DNA of 64,000 nt from a virus. The notes under the pieces were generated by a model that ran no database searches, had not been told where the DNA came from, and worked only from the letters and a program-made list of their open reading frames with translations. Shown one piece after another: positions 9,002 to 17,829 of the stretch. The first letter of the stretch is position 1, and every line of letters begins with the position of its first letter. Location: positions 186,001-250,000 of IMG/VR virus record IMGVR_UViG_3300030041_000009; one strand, 5' to 3'. The position numbers were made by a program, and so were the translations under genes.

Positions 9002-9012
<11 letters not shown>
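8254..9012 (+). CDS. HD-domain protein matching the C-terminal half of a CCA-adding enzyme
   Basis: 252 residues. An N-terminal helix and HTLGVLNN lead to the HD motif (VLHDIGKI, about residues 69-76) and HDHENVGAKM. The remainder (RMVKYHGRV, ESAIRRL, CDITTKYDDKR, then ITTGRMVGDIKK) follows the order of the HD and tail region of Bacteroidota-type tRNA nucleotidyltransferases (full length about 470 residues). The catalytic nucleotidyltransferase head is absent here but present as a separate gene at 29029-29751. Either a split CCA enzyme or an independent HD phosphohydrolase acting on tRNA 2',3'-phosphates or nucleotides. Confidence 0.8.
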
Positions 9013-9742
<730 letters not shown>

Positions 9743-9872
9743 ATTTTATTAAGGTCATCATGATCAGTTATTGAGTAGATTAAAAATAATATGTAGTGTA
9801 ATTAGCACTTTTGATATCCAAGAAAGAATAACAATTAAGCTCAAAAGGTCCTGTAAAATCAGGCATATTTAG

Positions 9873-9903
9873 AAAAAGATGATATATATGTATCATCTTT
9901 TTT
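9873..9903 (+). terminator. hairpin terminator
   Basis: AAAAAGATGATA / TATCATCTTTTTT stem with T-run. It ends the 6645-9742 transcript and precedes the epimerase gene. The stretch 9743-9872 before it has no gene; it holds a D-arm-like TAGTGTAATTAGCAC and a CCTG/CAGG hairpin, perhaps a tRNA relic. Confidence 0.7.
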
Positions 9904-9948
9904 GTTTTTATGACCATATATAATAAATATATAAAAATAAAAATAGGA

Positions 9949-10821
9949 ATGAATAATGTATTAATAACAGGAGGCGCTGGATTTGTAGGAACTAATCTTA
10001 TTAAATATTTAAAGAAAAATTATAAAGATATAAATATAACATCATTAGATAATTATTTCACAGGCAAAAAAGAAAATCATATAGATGGGGTAACATATTA
10101 TGATGGTAATACATGGGATGCTCCTGAAATATTTAAAGATAAAGAATTTGATGTAGTATTTCATTTTGGTGAATATTCAAGAATAGTAAAATCTTTTGAT
10201 GATATTAAATATGTAGAAAAAACTATTTTATATGGAACTCCAATAATAATGGAATTATGTAGAAAATGGAATGCCAAATTAATATATTCTGCATCTTCTT
10301 CTAAATTTGGAAATAACGGAGAAAATGAAAATTTAGCTCCTTATTCATGGATGAAAGCAAAAATAGTTGAACTAATTAAAAATTATAATACTTGGTATAA
10401 TTTACAATATGAAATTTGTTATTTTTTTAATGTGTATGGAGAAGGACAAATAACTACAGGTGATTATGCTACTGTAATTGGTATATTTGAGCAGCAAATT
10501 AAAGAAGGTAATAAATGTACAGTTGTTGAGCCAGGTACTCAGAGTAGAGATTTTACACACATTGAGGACATTGTGAGAGGTGTAGTATTATCATCATTCA
10601 CAAATATGAATCATGAATGGTATTTAAGATCTGGAATAAATACTACGATTATTGATGTTGCTAAAATGTTTGGAGATTTTGAATTTATTCCTAAAAGAAG
10701 AGGTGAAAGATATACTTCAGAAGAATTTGAAACTGATACTGAAAGTGAATTAAAATGGATACCAGAACATAAATTAGAAGATTGGATAAAAATAATAAAA
10801 AACAAAAAGAGAGATATTTAA
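9949..10821 (+). CDS. NAD-dependent sugar epimerase/dehydratase (extended SDR)
   Basis: 290 residues from ATG 9949 (MNNVLITGGAGFVG). A start at 9910 would add 13 residues ahead of the Rossmann GGAGFVG motif and crowd the terminator. Catalytic YSWMK (Y-xxx-K) and an upstream Ser-rich SASSSKF fit UDP-glucose 4-epimerase relatives; RDFTHIEDIVRGV is the usual C-terminal marker. Likely modifies a nucleotide-sugar for a glycan on host or virion. Ends in a palindromic terminator. Confidence 0.85.
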   Translation: MNNVLITGGAGFVGTNLIKYLKKNYKDINITSLDNYFTGKKENHIDGVTYYDGNTWDAPEIFKDKEFDVVFHFGEYSRIVKSFDDIKYVEKTILYGTPIIMELCRKWNAKLIYSASSSKFGNNGENENLAPYSWMKAKIVELIKNYNTWYNLQYEICYFFNVYGEGQITTGDYATVIGIFEQQIKEGNKCTVVEPGTQSRDFTHIEDIVRGVVLSSFTNMNHEWYLRSGINTTIIDVAKMFGDFEFIPKRRGERYTSEEFETDTESELKWIPEHKLEDWIKIIKNKKRDI

Positions 10822-10836
10822 TATCTCTATTTTTTA
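10805..10836. terminator. palindromic terminator spanning the stop codon
   Basis: AGAGATATT/AATATCTCT with A-rich left and T-run right; includes the TAA of the epimerase gene and serves both convergent genes. Confidence 0.7.
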
Positions 10837-11142
10837 ATAATTTATACCCTTAATAAACCGCATATAATCACAAAATTTTTCACCTCTTGCCATCATAGTA
10901 TTATCTTTTAAATAAAAATCTATTTGTTTTTTACAAATTTTTGATAATTTATTGTCATAAAAATCACAAATCAAATCATCATCATACTCAGATAAATCAT
11001 CAGATTGAATATTGTCTATTTCAATAATATTATTTTTAAAATCTTGATTAGACATATTACTATTATATTTGGATAAAAGATTAAATATAATATTAGTTAT
11101 CTTAATATCATCTACATATAAATTTAAATAGTTATTTTTCAT
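10834..11142 (-). CDS. hypothetical protein, acidic
   Basis: 102 residues with an acidic centre (SDDLSEYDDDLICDF) and a conserved-looking helical C-terminus. Ends at the convergent terminator. No family recognised. Follows the 11152 gene on the promoter at 11572. Confidence 0.65.
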   Translation of the reverse strand: MKNNYLNLYVDDIKITNIIFNLLSKYNSNMSNQDFKNNIIEIDNIQSDDLSEYDDDLICDFYDNKLSKICKKQIDFYLKDNTMMARGEKFCDYMRFIKGINY

Positions 11143-11151
11143 ACAATTGTA

Positions 11152-11538
11152 TTAATTAATTTCACATATTTTTAATTCTGAATTTACTTTTTCAACAAAA
11201 ATAATTATTTTTTCAACAACTTTTTCCATTGATTTTACTGTACATTTACGGAATTTAGAATTTAATCTTTCTCTTCTTGAAGAACCTTTTTGATGTAATG
11301 AACATTCAAATATTTCTACTTCACCAGATTGCTCAATATTCATTCTTAAATAGTTTGAGTTTTGGATATAACCATAATGCCAATTTTCTTTTTTATCAAA
11401 AGATAATGTCAATATAATAGTATCATTTCCCATGCAAGCATTTGATACTTTAACATATTCAACTTTATCAGTTAATTTATTACTTAAAAATTCAATTGCA
11501 TCTTTTTGTGATAAATTTTCAATATTAAATATTCTCAT
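11152..11538 (-). CDS. hypothetical protein
   Basis: 128 residues, mixed alpha/beta: an N-terminal helix (SQKDAIEFLSNKL), beta-rich centre, basic SSRRERLNSKFR, then a helix (SMEKVVEKIIIF). No family recognised. Preceded by a full TTTG-N20-TACTTTTG promoter at 11572-11603, so it is the first gene of a two-gene transcript. Confidence 0.7.
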   Translation of the reverse strand: MRIFNIENLSQKDAIEFLSNKLTDKVEYVKVSNACMGNDTIILTLSFDKKENWHYGYIQNSNYLRMNIEQSGEVEIFECSLHQKGSSRRERLNSKFRKCTVKSMEKVVEKIIIFVEKVNSELKICEIN

Positions 11539-11571
11539 AATTATATGATTTTAAATGATTAATTTGTACTA

Positions 11572-11603
11572 CAAAAGTACAACTAATTATTTATTATATC
11601 AAA
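11572..11603 (-). promoter_or_regulatory. complete Bacteroidota promoter (TTTG-N20-TACTTTTG)
   Basis: Minus-strand -33 TTTG (11600-11603) and -7 TACTTTTG (11572-11579), separated by 20 bases; drives the gene starting at 11538. Confidence 0.75.
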
Positions 11604-11613
11604 TAAATATCAT

Positions 11614-11793
11614 CTACTTAACATATTTTAATTTTTTTTCATATTCTATTGCATCTTTATCATAATAAAATATTTTACCATCTTCTGTTTCAAACGTATC
11701 TTTGGATATAGATGTTATTGTTTGAATTGTACCATTAATTGGATCTTTAATTATCGCAATAATTTTTTCAGCTTCAGCTTTAATTTTTTTCAT
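11614..11793 (-). CDS. small hypothetical protein
   Basis: 59 residues, MKKIKAEAEK start, GTIQTITSISKDTFET centre, a basic end (KKLKYVK). Ends with TAG. Lies between two other minus-strand genes with four bases to the upstream stop. Unknown. Confidence 0.6.
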   Translation of the reverse strand: MKKIKAEAEKIIAIIKDPINGTIQTITSISKDTFETEDGKIFYYDKDAIEYEKKLKYVK

Positions 11794-11797
11794 ATTA

Positions 11798-12121
11798 TTA
11801 TTCTTTTATAATATTACCTAGATTATCTAATTTTGTTTTTCTTACATATTGAACACATTCTTCATAATATCGTTTACAAGCGTTATTGTAATATTTTTCA
11901 AAATTATATTGACCTTTAATATTTGCTTCTTTTACAAGTAATGGTAAACAATCACTACAATAATATCCAAATAAAGTACTAAGTTTAGTATCAGATCCAA
12001 GAAAAACTGAAAACTCTTGATTGTTTTTTTTACATTTATTACATAATGATGATCCAACTGAATTACAAACTATAACAGTAGAGTATAATTTATAATATTG
12101 ATTTCTATCTGGCTTATTCAT
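11798..12121 (-). CDS. Zn-finger-like small protein with RKxKL tail
   Basis: 107 residues. CNSVGSSLCNKCKK and YYCSDCLP form a probable four-Cys zinc site. Tail VRKTKLDNLGNIIKE matches the RKxKLxxL tail of many minus-strand proteins. Start overlaps the upstream stop (ATGA). Confidence 0.7.
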   Translation of the reverse strand: MNKPDRNQYYKLYSTVIVCNSVGSSLCNKCKKNNQEFSVFLGSDTKLSTLFGYYCSDCLPLLVKEANIKGQYNFEKYYNNACKRYYEECVQYVRKTKLDNLGNIIKE

Positions 12122-12408
12122 TTTAATAATTTTAGTTTTTTCTTTCTTAAAAAAGAATTAATATTTTTATCTAAAATTTCTTTAGTTATAAGAATTTGAC
12201 GTTTTCCTTGAGGAAAATCATAATCATTTATCCAAAATTCAAATGTTATGCCATCAGAATCAATATCAGTGTGAGTTATTCTAGAAGTATGTAAAAAATT
12301 ATTAGATTTTTCTAATAATTCTGTAGCAAGTTCTAAATAATTTTCTGTTATAGAATCTGCTTTGATTATTAATTTATCTCTTTTAGCAAATGTTTCATCG
12401 TAATTCAT
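12118..12408 (-). CDS. hypothetical protein with RKKKLKLL tail
   Basis: 96 residues from ATG 12408 (MNYDETFAKR), which overlaps the previous stop as TAATG; an in-frame ATG at 12429 is less likely. Ends FLRKKKLKLLK. A helical N-half and a beta-rich centre (DGITFEFWINDYD). Unknown. Confidence 0.65.
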   Translation of the reverse strand: MNYDETFAKRDKLIIKADSITENYLELATELLEKSNNFLHTSRITHTDIDSDGITFEFWINDYDFPQGKRQILITKEILDKNINSFLRKKKLKLLK

Positions 12409-12740
12409 TAGATTTCTTCTTTTAACCAAGTTATAAAATCTATCTCATTTGAAAATACAAAATTCGAATCTTCATCATATGGGTCATCACACATCACACT
12501 TGAACCAGAGATATTTTTTTCTACTTTTATATCATCTGTTGTGAAATAAATTTTTATTTGTGTAGTTTCTCCTTCTTCATAATCATTCCATCCATATGTA
12601 GCTTCAATAACATTATCATAACTAACATCATATTCTAATATTGGTCCAGTTTCACTACCATTATGATAATAATCTGAATTTACTTTGTCTTCTTTATCAA
12701 ATAAAGAAATAACATTTAACATTACATCTGTTACATTCAT
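12408..12740 (-). CDS. hypothetical acidic protein
   Basis: 110 residues from ATG 12740 (MNVTDVMLNV). A longer frame to 12785 would start upstream of the -7 box at 12763-12770. Acidic, beta-rich (EATYGWNDYEEGE). First gene of the three-gene run 12740 to 11798. Confidence 0.65.
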   Translation of the reverse strand: MNVTDVMLNVISLFDKEDKVNSDYYHNGSETGPILEYDVSYDNVIEATYGWNDYEEGETTQIKIYFTTDDIKVEKNISGSSVMCDDPYDEDSNFVFSNEIDFITWLKEEI

Positions 12741-12762
12741 AATATTTATATTATTTAGAATA

Positions 12763-12770
12763 CAAAGATA
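12763..12770 (-). promoter_or_regulatory. Bacteroidota -7 box (TATCTTTG)
   Basis: CAAAGATA on the plus strand, 23 bases upstream of the ATG at 12740; decides the shorter start of that gene. Confidence 0.6.
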
Positions 12771-12854
12771 ATAAATATAATTCAATGATTATTATTATTA
12801 ATATAAAATATTCTTATTTTTATTTTTTAATAACTTAATTTAATATATAGTTAC

Positions 12855-13298
12855 ATGAAATATTTAAAAACATTTGAAAATAGGTTTACTAACGTATTTA
12901 AATCTCATGATTTAGATATGTGGAATTCAGCAGTAGAAAATGATTTAATACGAATGGGTATACGAATGGGTTATAATGCCCTGATGCAATCCGCTTATGA
13001 TGGTAATCTTAAAAGATTTATATATTTATTACCTGATTATATTGATAAATTAAATGACATATTAAAATATCAAACAGTTTTATTTTTTGTTATAACAGGT
13101 GAAGGAGATATATATGAAAAAAAGAAAATGATTCAATTATTATTAGATAACGGAATTGATTATAATATAAAATATAAAGGTGAAACATTTTATGATTTAA
13201 TTACAGATGATAAATTGAAAAAATGGCTTGATAAAAAATATCCAGAAATAGTTAAAGAACTTAAACTTAATAAAAATACTGATAAATTTAACATATGA
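12855..13298 (+). CDS. array 2 first cassette, degenerate ankyrin-like core
   Basis: 147 residues, MKYLKTFE head, DKFNI tail. The core has ankyrin-like pieces (ALMQSAYDGNLKRFIYLL, MIQLLLDNGIDYNIK) and ends FYDLITDDKLKKWL..YPEIVKEL, the same end module as the ankyrin cassettes at 13615, 24879, 26522 and 27525. First of five overlapping genes. Confidence 0.7.
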   Translation: MKYLKTFENRFTNVFKSHDLDMWNSAVENDLIRMGIRMGYNALMQSAYDGNLKRFIYLLPDYIDKLNDILKYQTVLFFVITGEGDIYEKKKMIQLLLDNGIDYNIKYKGETFYDLITDDKLKKWLDKKYPEIVKELKLNKNTDKFNI

Positions 13299-13618
13299 AA
13301 TATTTAAAAACATTTGAAAGATTAAATAGAGATATAAAAAAAGGAGATTATGCTATAATTAACTTTGAACCTAGAAACCAAGGGATATCAGTTTTTTTTA
13401 AAAATAATATTTGTAAAATTATTGATATAAGAGGAACCAATCCTATTTGGATTAAGTTTGGATATGAATATGTACCAGATGAACTAATTGAATGTTTTGA
13501 TAAAAAAGGAAAATATTATGTTTATCATATAGAGTTAAATTCAAGTGATGTTGAAAAATATGCTAGAACTAAAGAAGAATTAGAATTAGAATTACAAGCA
13601 AATAAATTTAACTTATGA
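13295..13618 (+). CDS. array 2 cassette, GDY barrel family
   Basis: 107 residues; MKYLKTFE head, KKGDYAIINFE, CKIIDIRG, YVPDELIECF, ELELELQA and NKFNL tail. Core is homologous to the cassettes at 1044 and 33670, so the same core type occurs in three separate arrays. Confidence 0.8.
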   Translation: MKYLKTFERLNRDIKKGDYAIINFEPRNQGISVFFKNNICKIIDIRGTNPIWIKFGYEYVPDELIECFDKKGKYYVYHIELNSSDVEKYARTKEELELELQANKFNL

Positions 13619-14187
13619 AATATATAAAACAATTTGAATTAACAAAATTTTATGATGAAAAAGATATATTTAAATATATTTATGAAATTGATTCACCTAA
13701 AATTAAAGAATTGATATCTAAAATCCCAAATATAAATCTTAATATTAAAAATAGTAATGGAGATACTCCTTTAATAATCACTATAAGGTATGGGTTATAT
13801 CAAATATTTAAAATTTTAATTGATTCAGGAGCTGATGTTAATACTACTGATAATTTTGGAAATACTCCATTGATATTAGTAGTACGAAATAAAAAAGAAG
13901 AAATGATTCAAGATTTAATAACAGCAGGAGCAGATATAAATAAAATAAATAATAATAGTGAAACTGCATTAATTGTGAATTCTAATTATAATTATAGAGA
14001 TAAAAAAGCATTAAAAATAACTAAGTTTTTAATTGAAAATGGAGCAGATTGGAATATAACTGATGATATTGACCATACATTTATAGATTATTTACCTCCT
14101 GCATATAGAAAAGAAATTATAGAAGAATATCCAGAAGAATATTCAAATTATTTAATGGTTAAAAATACAAATAAATTTAATATATGA
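13615..14187 (+). CDS. ankyrin-repeat cassette
   Basis: 190 residues. Three to four ankyrin repeats (GDTPLIITIRYG, ILIDSGADVNTTDNFGNTPL, LITAGADINK, LIENGADWN) follow MKYIKQFE; the end is FIDYLPPAYRKEII..YPEEYSNYL and NKFNI. Ankyrin repeats bind proteins; the target is unknown. Confidence 0.85.
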   Translation: MKYIKQFELTKFYDEKDIFKYIYEIDSPKIKELISKIPNINLNIKNSNGDTPLIITIRYGLYQIFKILIDSGADVNTTDNFGNTPLILVVRNKKEEMIQDLITAGADINKINNNSETALIVNSNYNYRDKKALKITKFLIENGADWNITDDIDHTFIDYLPPAYRKEIIEEYPEEYSNYLMVKNTNKFNI

Positions 14188-14633
14188 AATATATAAAAAC
14201 ATTTGAACATATAATGGATAATGTATTGACATTAAATGATAAAGGATTATTTATAATATCAAATATTCCAGATACAACAACAGAATTATATTGCTATAAT
14301 AATAATTTAAAAGAATTGCCAACATTACCAGAGACATTAGAGATATTATCTTGTTTTAATAATGTTTTGCGTGAGTTACCTACTTTACCGCACTCAATAA
14401 AAAAAATATTTTGCTATTCTAATAATTTAAAAGAATTGCCGACATTACCATATTCATTAAAGACATTAAATTGTAGTAATAATAATTTATCTGAGTTACC
14501 ATTATTACCAGAGACATTAGAAATATTAGTATGTGAAGGTAATAACCTACCTTATAACAATTTAGATGAATATAACAAATGGTTAGAGATAAATCATCCT
14601 GATATATTTAATGCTAAAAAATTTAATATATAG
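14184..14633 (+). CDS. LPX-type leucine-rich-repeat cassette
   Basis: 149 residues. About four repeats of roughly 21 residues of the form LPxLPxxLxxLxCxxNxLxE (ELPTLPETLEILSC, ELPTLPHSIKKIFC, ELPTLPYSLKTLNC, ELPLLPETLEILVC) between MKYIKTFE and KKFNI. The pattern recalls bacterial LPX leucine-rich repeats, which mediate protein binding. Ends with TAG directly followed by TAA. Confidence 0.85.
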   Translation: MKYIKTFEHIMDNVLTLNDKGLFIISNIPDTTTELYCYNNNLKELPTLPETLEILSCFNNVLRELPTLPHSIKKIFCYSNNLKELPTLPYSLKTLNCSNNNLSELPLLPETLEILVCEGNNLPYNNLDEYNKWLEINHPDIFNAKKFNI

Positions 14634-14637
14634 TAAT

Positions 14638-14949
14638 ATGAAAATACTAAAATTTAATGAGCATCAATTTACAATGTTAGATGATGATGTTATATTAGCA
14701 GGTAGATCTAAATATCCAGTAGGCACTAAAATCAAATTTAAAGAGGATGATGAGTATTTAACTGGTACTCTTACTCATCCATTTGGTTCCTGTAATGGTG
14801 ATGTTGGAGTGTATCTAGATCAAAAAGGAAAGTACGTGGATGATAGATTATGTTTAAAAAACAGAGAATATATAGTTATTGACGACGAAGTTGAAGAATT
14901 TATGAAAGATTATAAATTAAAACAAGATGCAAACAAATTCAATTTATAA
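14638..14949 (+). CDS. array 2 last cassette, variant head MKILKFNE
   Basis: 103 residues from ATG 14638 (MKILKFNEHQF), chosen over 14611 because the conserved head begins there. The centre is YPVGTKIKFKEDDEY followed by GTLTHPFG, a barrel-like pattern; tail ANKFNL, TAA. The head MKxxKFNE resembles the MKVKKFKELNE of 27995. Confidence 0.7.
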   Translation: MKILKFNEHQFTMLDDDVILAGRSKYPVGTKIKFKEDDEYLTGTLTHPFGSCNGDVGVYLDQKGKYVDDRLCLKNREYIVIDDEVEEFMKDYKLKQDANKFNL

Positions 14950-14993
14950 GTGAAATAACTTATAAAGTGTATTTATAAGTGAAATAGCTTATA
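14944..14993 (+). repeat. two tandem 22-base hairpin repeats
   Basis: TTATAAGTGAAATAACTTATAA and a second copy with one change each form stems TTATAAG/CTTATAA around a GAAATA loop, placed between array 2 and the terminator at 15001. Confidence 0.7.
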
Positions 14994-15000
14994 AATAAAA

Positions 15001-15036
15001 AATCCTATCTAATTTTTCAATTAGATAGGATTTTTA
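15001..15036. terminator. strong bidirectional terminator
   Basis: Stem ATCCTATCTAATT/AATTAGATAGGAT with T-runs on both sides; closes array 2 on the plus strand and the RNA island on the minus strand. Confidence 0.85.
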
Positions 15037-15039
15037 TTT

Positions 15040-15990
15040 TATATTGCTTGAGAATACAGCATTATAGAGAAGAACTTTAGAAACTATTATTTTTTCTGCT
15101 TCTTTTCCACCAATCTTTTGAATTGGTACTCCTCCAATGACGGTCAATTAGATTCACCACTCCTTTTGTTGTTAATTACTCTCTTAATAATCATTACTCA
15201 TCTAGAATGCCTTCCAGATTAAATCTTGCGGATTTAGAGAACTTTCTTAAAAATCATGTTGGACTTGGGGTCTTTCACGGCTACGACGAATTGCTTCTCA
15301 TAACTAGTAGTCACCTATCACTAACAACAGTCGAACTCTTTTCCTTTATTTGTTTATTTTAATTTGCATTAAATTTGCAGTTAAAGTTTGTTTTGTGGAT
15401 GATGAAAGTAGTGGTTCGACAACCAGCTTCTCAATCTTTTGAACTGAGCTATACTAAACTACTCTCTGAGATATCCCTACCTCCATATTTTAAGTCAACT
15501 AAGATACTCTCGTAACACTTGGTAATGTTAAGGTAACCTTAATTACAGCACCACCTGTACATTGTATTACAATCTAATTTACCTTTCGGTTTTAAGTCAA
15601 CTTTTATATTGGATAACGCAATTACACAACTGGAAATCGTATTTCTTGCAATAATCCTTCAGGTTATTCTTATTGATGTTCCCATCTCACTCAGACTACC
15701 CACATAGCCTTTGCATTAAACCACTTTCTCTACAGTGTTACCCTCGATAATCAAGGTTTAATGATATCCTGATTGTCTGCTCAAGTATTATTGTTTACAA
15801 TTAATTTTATTTCCGAAAAAATAAAATCAACTGCACATTTAATACCGCAAGTTATAGAAACAACTATAACTCACTTTATACTACTTTCGTAGTTTATTTA
15901 TGACTACAGACAGCCAAATATTTTCAATTTTACAAAGAACGCTTTAAAAAAACAACAGAATTAATATAGAAGAATTTTAAATAAGACTTA
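15040..15990 (-). ncRNA. large structured non-coding RNA candidate
   Basis: No open frame over 60 codons; G+C visibly higher than in the genes. Read on the minus strand it contains many consistent stems: ACTAC-GAAA-GTAGT (15880-15893, a GNRA hairpin), GTTATAG/CTATAAC (15851-15870), a three-way junction closed by AAACC/GGTTT around CCTTGA/TCGAGG and CACT/AGTG, TAAATC-CGCAA-GATTTA, and ACCAAT-TCAAAAG-ATTGGT. It ends at the terminator at 15001. Size and setting recall the large ornate phage RNAs (GOLLD, ROOL class), but I cannot assign a family by eye. Exact ends are uncertain. Confidence 0.6.
15407..15463 (-). ncRNA. closed multi-hairpin element within the large RNA
   Basis: AGTAGT/ACTACT closes a CTCA/TGAG hairpin with loop GTTCAAAAGAT and a GGTT-GTCG-AACC hairpin. 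It looks tRNA-like at first sight, but the T-loop lacks the TTC-A pattern, so it is treated as a domain of the surrounding RNA. Confidence 0.5.
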
Positions 15991-16138
15991 ACAAAAGCGA
16001 TAGAAAGACATTAACTTTCTGCTCATTATTGATCCACTTTCCTGGAATTTCAACCTACATAATTTTATATTAATTCATGTTGTTTTAAAAGTTCAAGTAC
16101 TTTTACTTGAAAATGTCACAAATCTATTTCAGTCCTTT

Positions 16139-16152
16139 GTTCTTCACAGAAC
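16139..16152 (-). other. GNRA hairpin (GUUCU-GUGA-AGAAC)
   Basis: Five-pair stem with a GUGA tetraloop on the minus strand, followed by AAAGGACUGA. Other copies at 16890-16901 (loop GAGA), 17223-17236 (loop GAAA) and 17942-17953 (loop GUGA) have different stem sequences, so pairing rather than sequence is kept. Confidence 0.6.
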
Positions 16153-16257
16153 TTTATCATTGGAACAATAAACATTTGGTTATGTTCATTATATCTACTC
16201 TTGTAATATAAATCCTTGAATTTTTATTACTTTTGCAATATTTACTTTTGTAATATT

Positions 16258-16301
16258 AATCTCTCCTTTTGCAAGCTTCAAGGTGGCTATTGCCTTTGAT
16301 T
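16258..16301 (-). ncRNA. cloverleaf-like repeat, short variant (copy 0)
   Basis: AATC/GATT closes GGC-AATA-GCC and the conserved CCTT/AAGG hairpin with loop GAAGCTTGCAA. The third arm of the full repeat is missing. The first arm is GGC/GCC instead of TGG/CCA: both sides changed together. Confidence 0.6.
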
Positions 16302-16330
16302 ATTTTTATTACTTTTTCAATTTCATTAAT

Positions 16331-16396
16331 ATCTAAGTGTGTTTAATTGCACTATCTCCTTTTGCAAGCTTCAAGGTGGTTTCTATCCCATTAGAT
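16331..16396 (-). ncRNA. cloverleaf-like repeat (copy 1)
   Basis: Closing stem ATCTAA/TTAGAT; arms TGG-GATAGAAA-CCA, CCTT-GAAGCTTGCAA-AAGG and GTG-CAATTAAA-CAC. About 66 bases. No T-loop or anticodon loop consensus, so not a normal tRNA. Confidence 0.7.
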
Positions 16397-16423
16397 TTTT
16401 TAGTTACTTATACAATATTTAAT

Positions 16424-16489
16424 ATCTAAGTGTGTTTAATTGCACTATCTCCTTTTGCAAGCTTCAAGGTGGTTTCTATCCCATTAGAT
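16424..16489 (-). ncRNA. cloverleaf-like repeat (copy 2)
   Basis: Essentially identical to copy 1 over the whole structured part; the flanks between the two copies differ. Confidence 0.7.
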
Positions 16490-16516
16490 TTTAATTGTTT
16501 CAGCAAGATACTTAAT

Positions 16517-16583
16517 ATATAAGTTGTGTTCATTTGCACTATCTCCTTTTGCAAGCTTCAAGGTGGTTTTTGTACCATTATAT
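16517..16583 (-). ncRNA. cloverleaf-like repeat (copy 3)
   Basis: Closing stem ATATAA/TTATAT: relative to copy 1 the C-G pair became A-T on both strands. First arm TGG-TACAAAAA-CCA; the other arms keep their stems. Confidence 0.7.
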
Positions 16584-16629
16584 TTTTATTGCTTCAATCT
16601 GAAATTTGATTTGTTTCATTATTGTAGTC

Positions 16630-16661
16630 CAAATTTACAAAAAGTTTTTTGTTTTACCAAA
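16630..16661 (-). promoter_or_regulatory. island promoter repeat 1 (TTTG-N20-TAAATTTG)
   Basis: -33 TTTG at 16658-16661 and -7 TAAATTTG at 16630-16637 on the minus strand; the 20-base spacer GTAAAACAAAAAACTTTTTG is the conserved repeat shared by most copies. Confidence 0.75.
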
Positions 16662-16776
16662 TATTTTTGAATTTTTATACTTTTTTAAATTAATAATAAT
16701 CTTACTAATCATAAATTGAAGTATCACATGGAAGCAATAAACTAGTTTCAATTAGATGATTATTATTTATTAAGTA

Positions 16777-16808
16777 CAAAATTACAAAAAGTTTTTTGTT
16801 TTACCAAA
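16777..16808 (-). promoter_or_regulatory. island promoter repeat 2 (TAATTTTG)
   Basis: Same 20-base spacer and TTTG as repeat 1, -7 box TAATTTTG at 16777-16784. Confidence 0.75.
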
Positions 16809-16889
16809 TATTTTTGAATTTTTTCTACATTTTTTTCAAGTACTCTTACTTGAAATGAGTATTAAAAAAAATCTTTTATCAGTTCTTTT

Positions 16890-16901
16890 AGCTTCTCAGC
16901 T
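16890..16901 (-). other. GNRA hairpin (AGCU-GAGA-AGCU)
   Basis: Minus-strand hairpin followed by AAAAGAACUGAUA, the same downstream motif as at 16139. Confidence 0.5.
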
Positions 16902-16973
16902 TAGAAAAAATAAATTTTCATTTATCATATTTATTCTTGTAATTTAATAATCTTACGATTATTATCATTATCA

Positions 16974-17041
16974 ATCTAAGAGTGTTTAATTGCACTATCT
17001 TTCCTTTTGCAAGCTTCAAGGTGGTTTTTATCCCATTAGAT
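16974..17041 (-). ncRNA. cloverleaf-like repeat (copy 4)
   Basis: ATCTAA/TTAGAT closing stem, TGG/CCA, CCTT/AAGG and GTG/CAC arms; an AA insertion between arms two and three and a C-to-T change at the base of arm three. Confidence 0.65.
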
Positions 17042-17084
17042 TATCTATTAAATCTGAATTATGATTTTCTTTTTTATTGTAGTT

Positions 17085-17116
17085 CAAATTTACAAAAAGT
17101 TTTTTGTTTTACCAAA
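17085..17116 (-). promoter_or_regulatory. island promoter repeat 3 (TAAATTTG)
   Basis: -33 TTTG 17113-17116, -7 TAAATTTG 17085-17092, conserved spacer. Confidence 0.75.
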
Positions 17117-17372
17117 TATTTTAATGTTAAAGTTTGAACTATTTTTCAAGTACTCCTACTTGTTTTTATCCAAGGAATTTTGATTAAATAATGTTATTAA
17201 ATCATATTATTTAAATTAACAGCTCTTTTTCAAGAGATTTCAATTAATTAATATACATTTTTTAATATTTATTATTTAACCAAAACTCGCTTGTTGTTGG
17301 TTATGAATATCAATAGTGGAACTTACTTTCAGAACAAGTTCTGATTTTCAGTGTTGAAATCAATATTCATAG

Positions 17373-17464
17373 TGAAGATAGAAGGAATTGAACCTTGTGT
17401 CATTGACACTTGCCCCTTCAAATTAGATTATTCTAATAATGATGCACCCTGTGTGCTTATCTCC
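17373..17464 (-). ncRNA. tRNA-like element with class II variable arm
   Basis: Acceptor stem GGAGATA/TATCTTC, a GCAC/GTGC D-like arm containing GG, a long variable arm GTGTC-AAT-GACAC, and a T-arm AAGG-TTCAATT-CCTT with proper T-loop. The anticodon region (ATTAG/CTAAT plus AAGGGG) does not give a 5-pair stem with a 7-base U33 loop, so decoding is doubtful. Candidate tRNA-like RNA or decayed tRNA-Ser/Leu. Confidence 0.55.
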
Positions 17465-17829
17465 AACATTTTATAATTTAATCAATAATCAGTCCTTGTA
17501 GTGGAATGAAAGTAGTTAGTCACGTCTCATCTAACATTAGGATTTTATCATATTCGAAATTTAATTCCAATATTCAATCTCCACGGTGTGGTTGCTTTGT
17601 ATATTTATAACAAGATAAGTTCTACATGTCTTATATATCTGTTTCAATGGACTGTCTATCTTTGATAATATTGATTATTTAAGATTATAATCTTATCATT
17701 GACTCACCACTATGAGCTTCTCATTCATCTGGTTGATATATATTTTCTTATAAATATATACACTCAGAGCGCAAATCTCGCTGATATTTCTTGTTTAAAT
17801 CTGATTTTTTGATTTAAATTATTATAGAA

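Noticed and set aside
9743-9872. tRNA gene suggested by TAGTGTAATTAGCAC
   Set aside because: D-arm-like piece only; no acceptor stem or T-loop pairs with it. At most a relic.
15040-15130. Minus-strand frame reading VIGGVPIQKIGGKEAEK as a protein fragment
   Set aside because: It is short, has no start in frame, and the same bases form the ACCAAT/ATTGGT hairpin; treated as part of the structured RNA.
15407-15463. A tRNA with T-arm GGTTGTCGAACC
   Set aside because: The loop is four bases and lacks TTC-A; D- and anticodon arms cannot be placed. Kept as an RNA domain only.
16331-16583. Possible CRISPR array from closely spaced repeats
   Set aside because: The repeats are 66-68 bases with internal arms and variation in paired positions, spacing is irregular, and no cas genes are present; a structured RNA explains them better.
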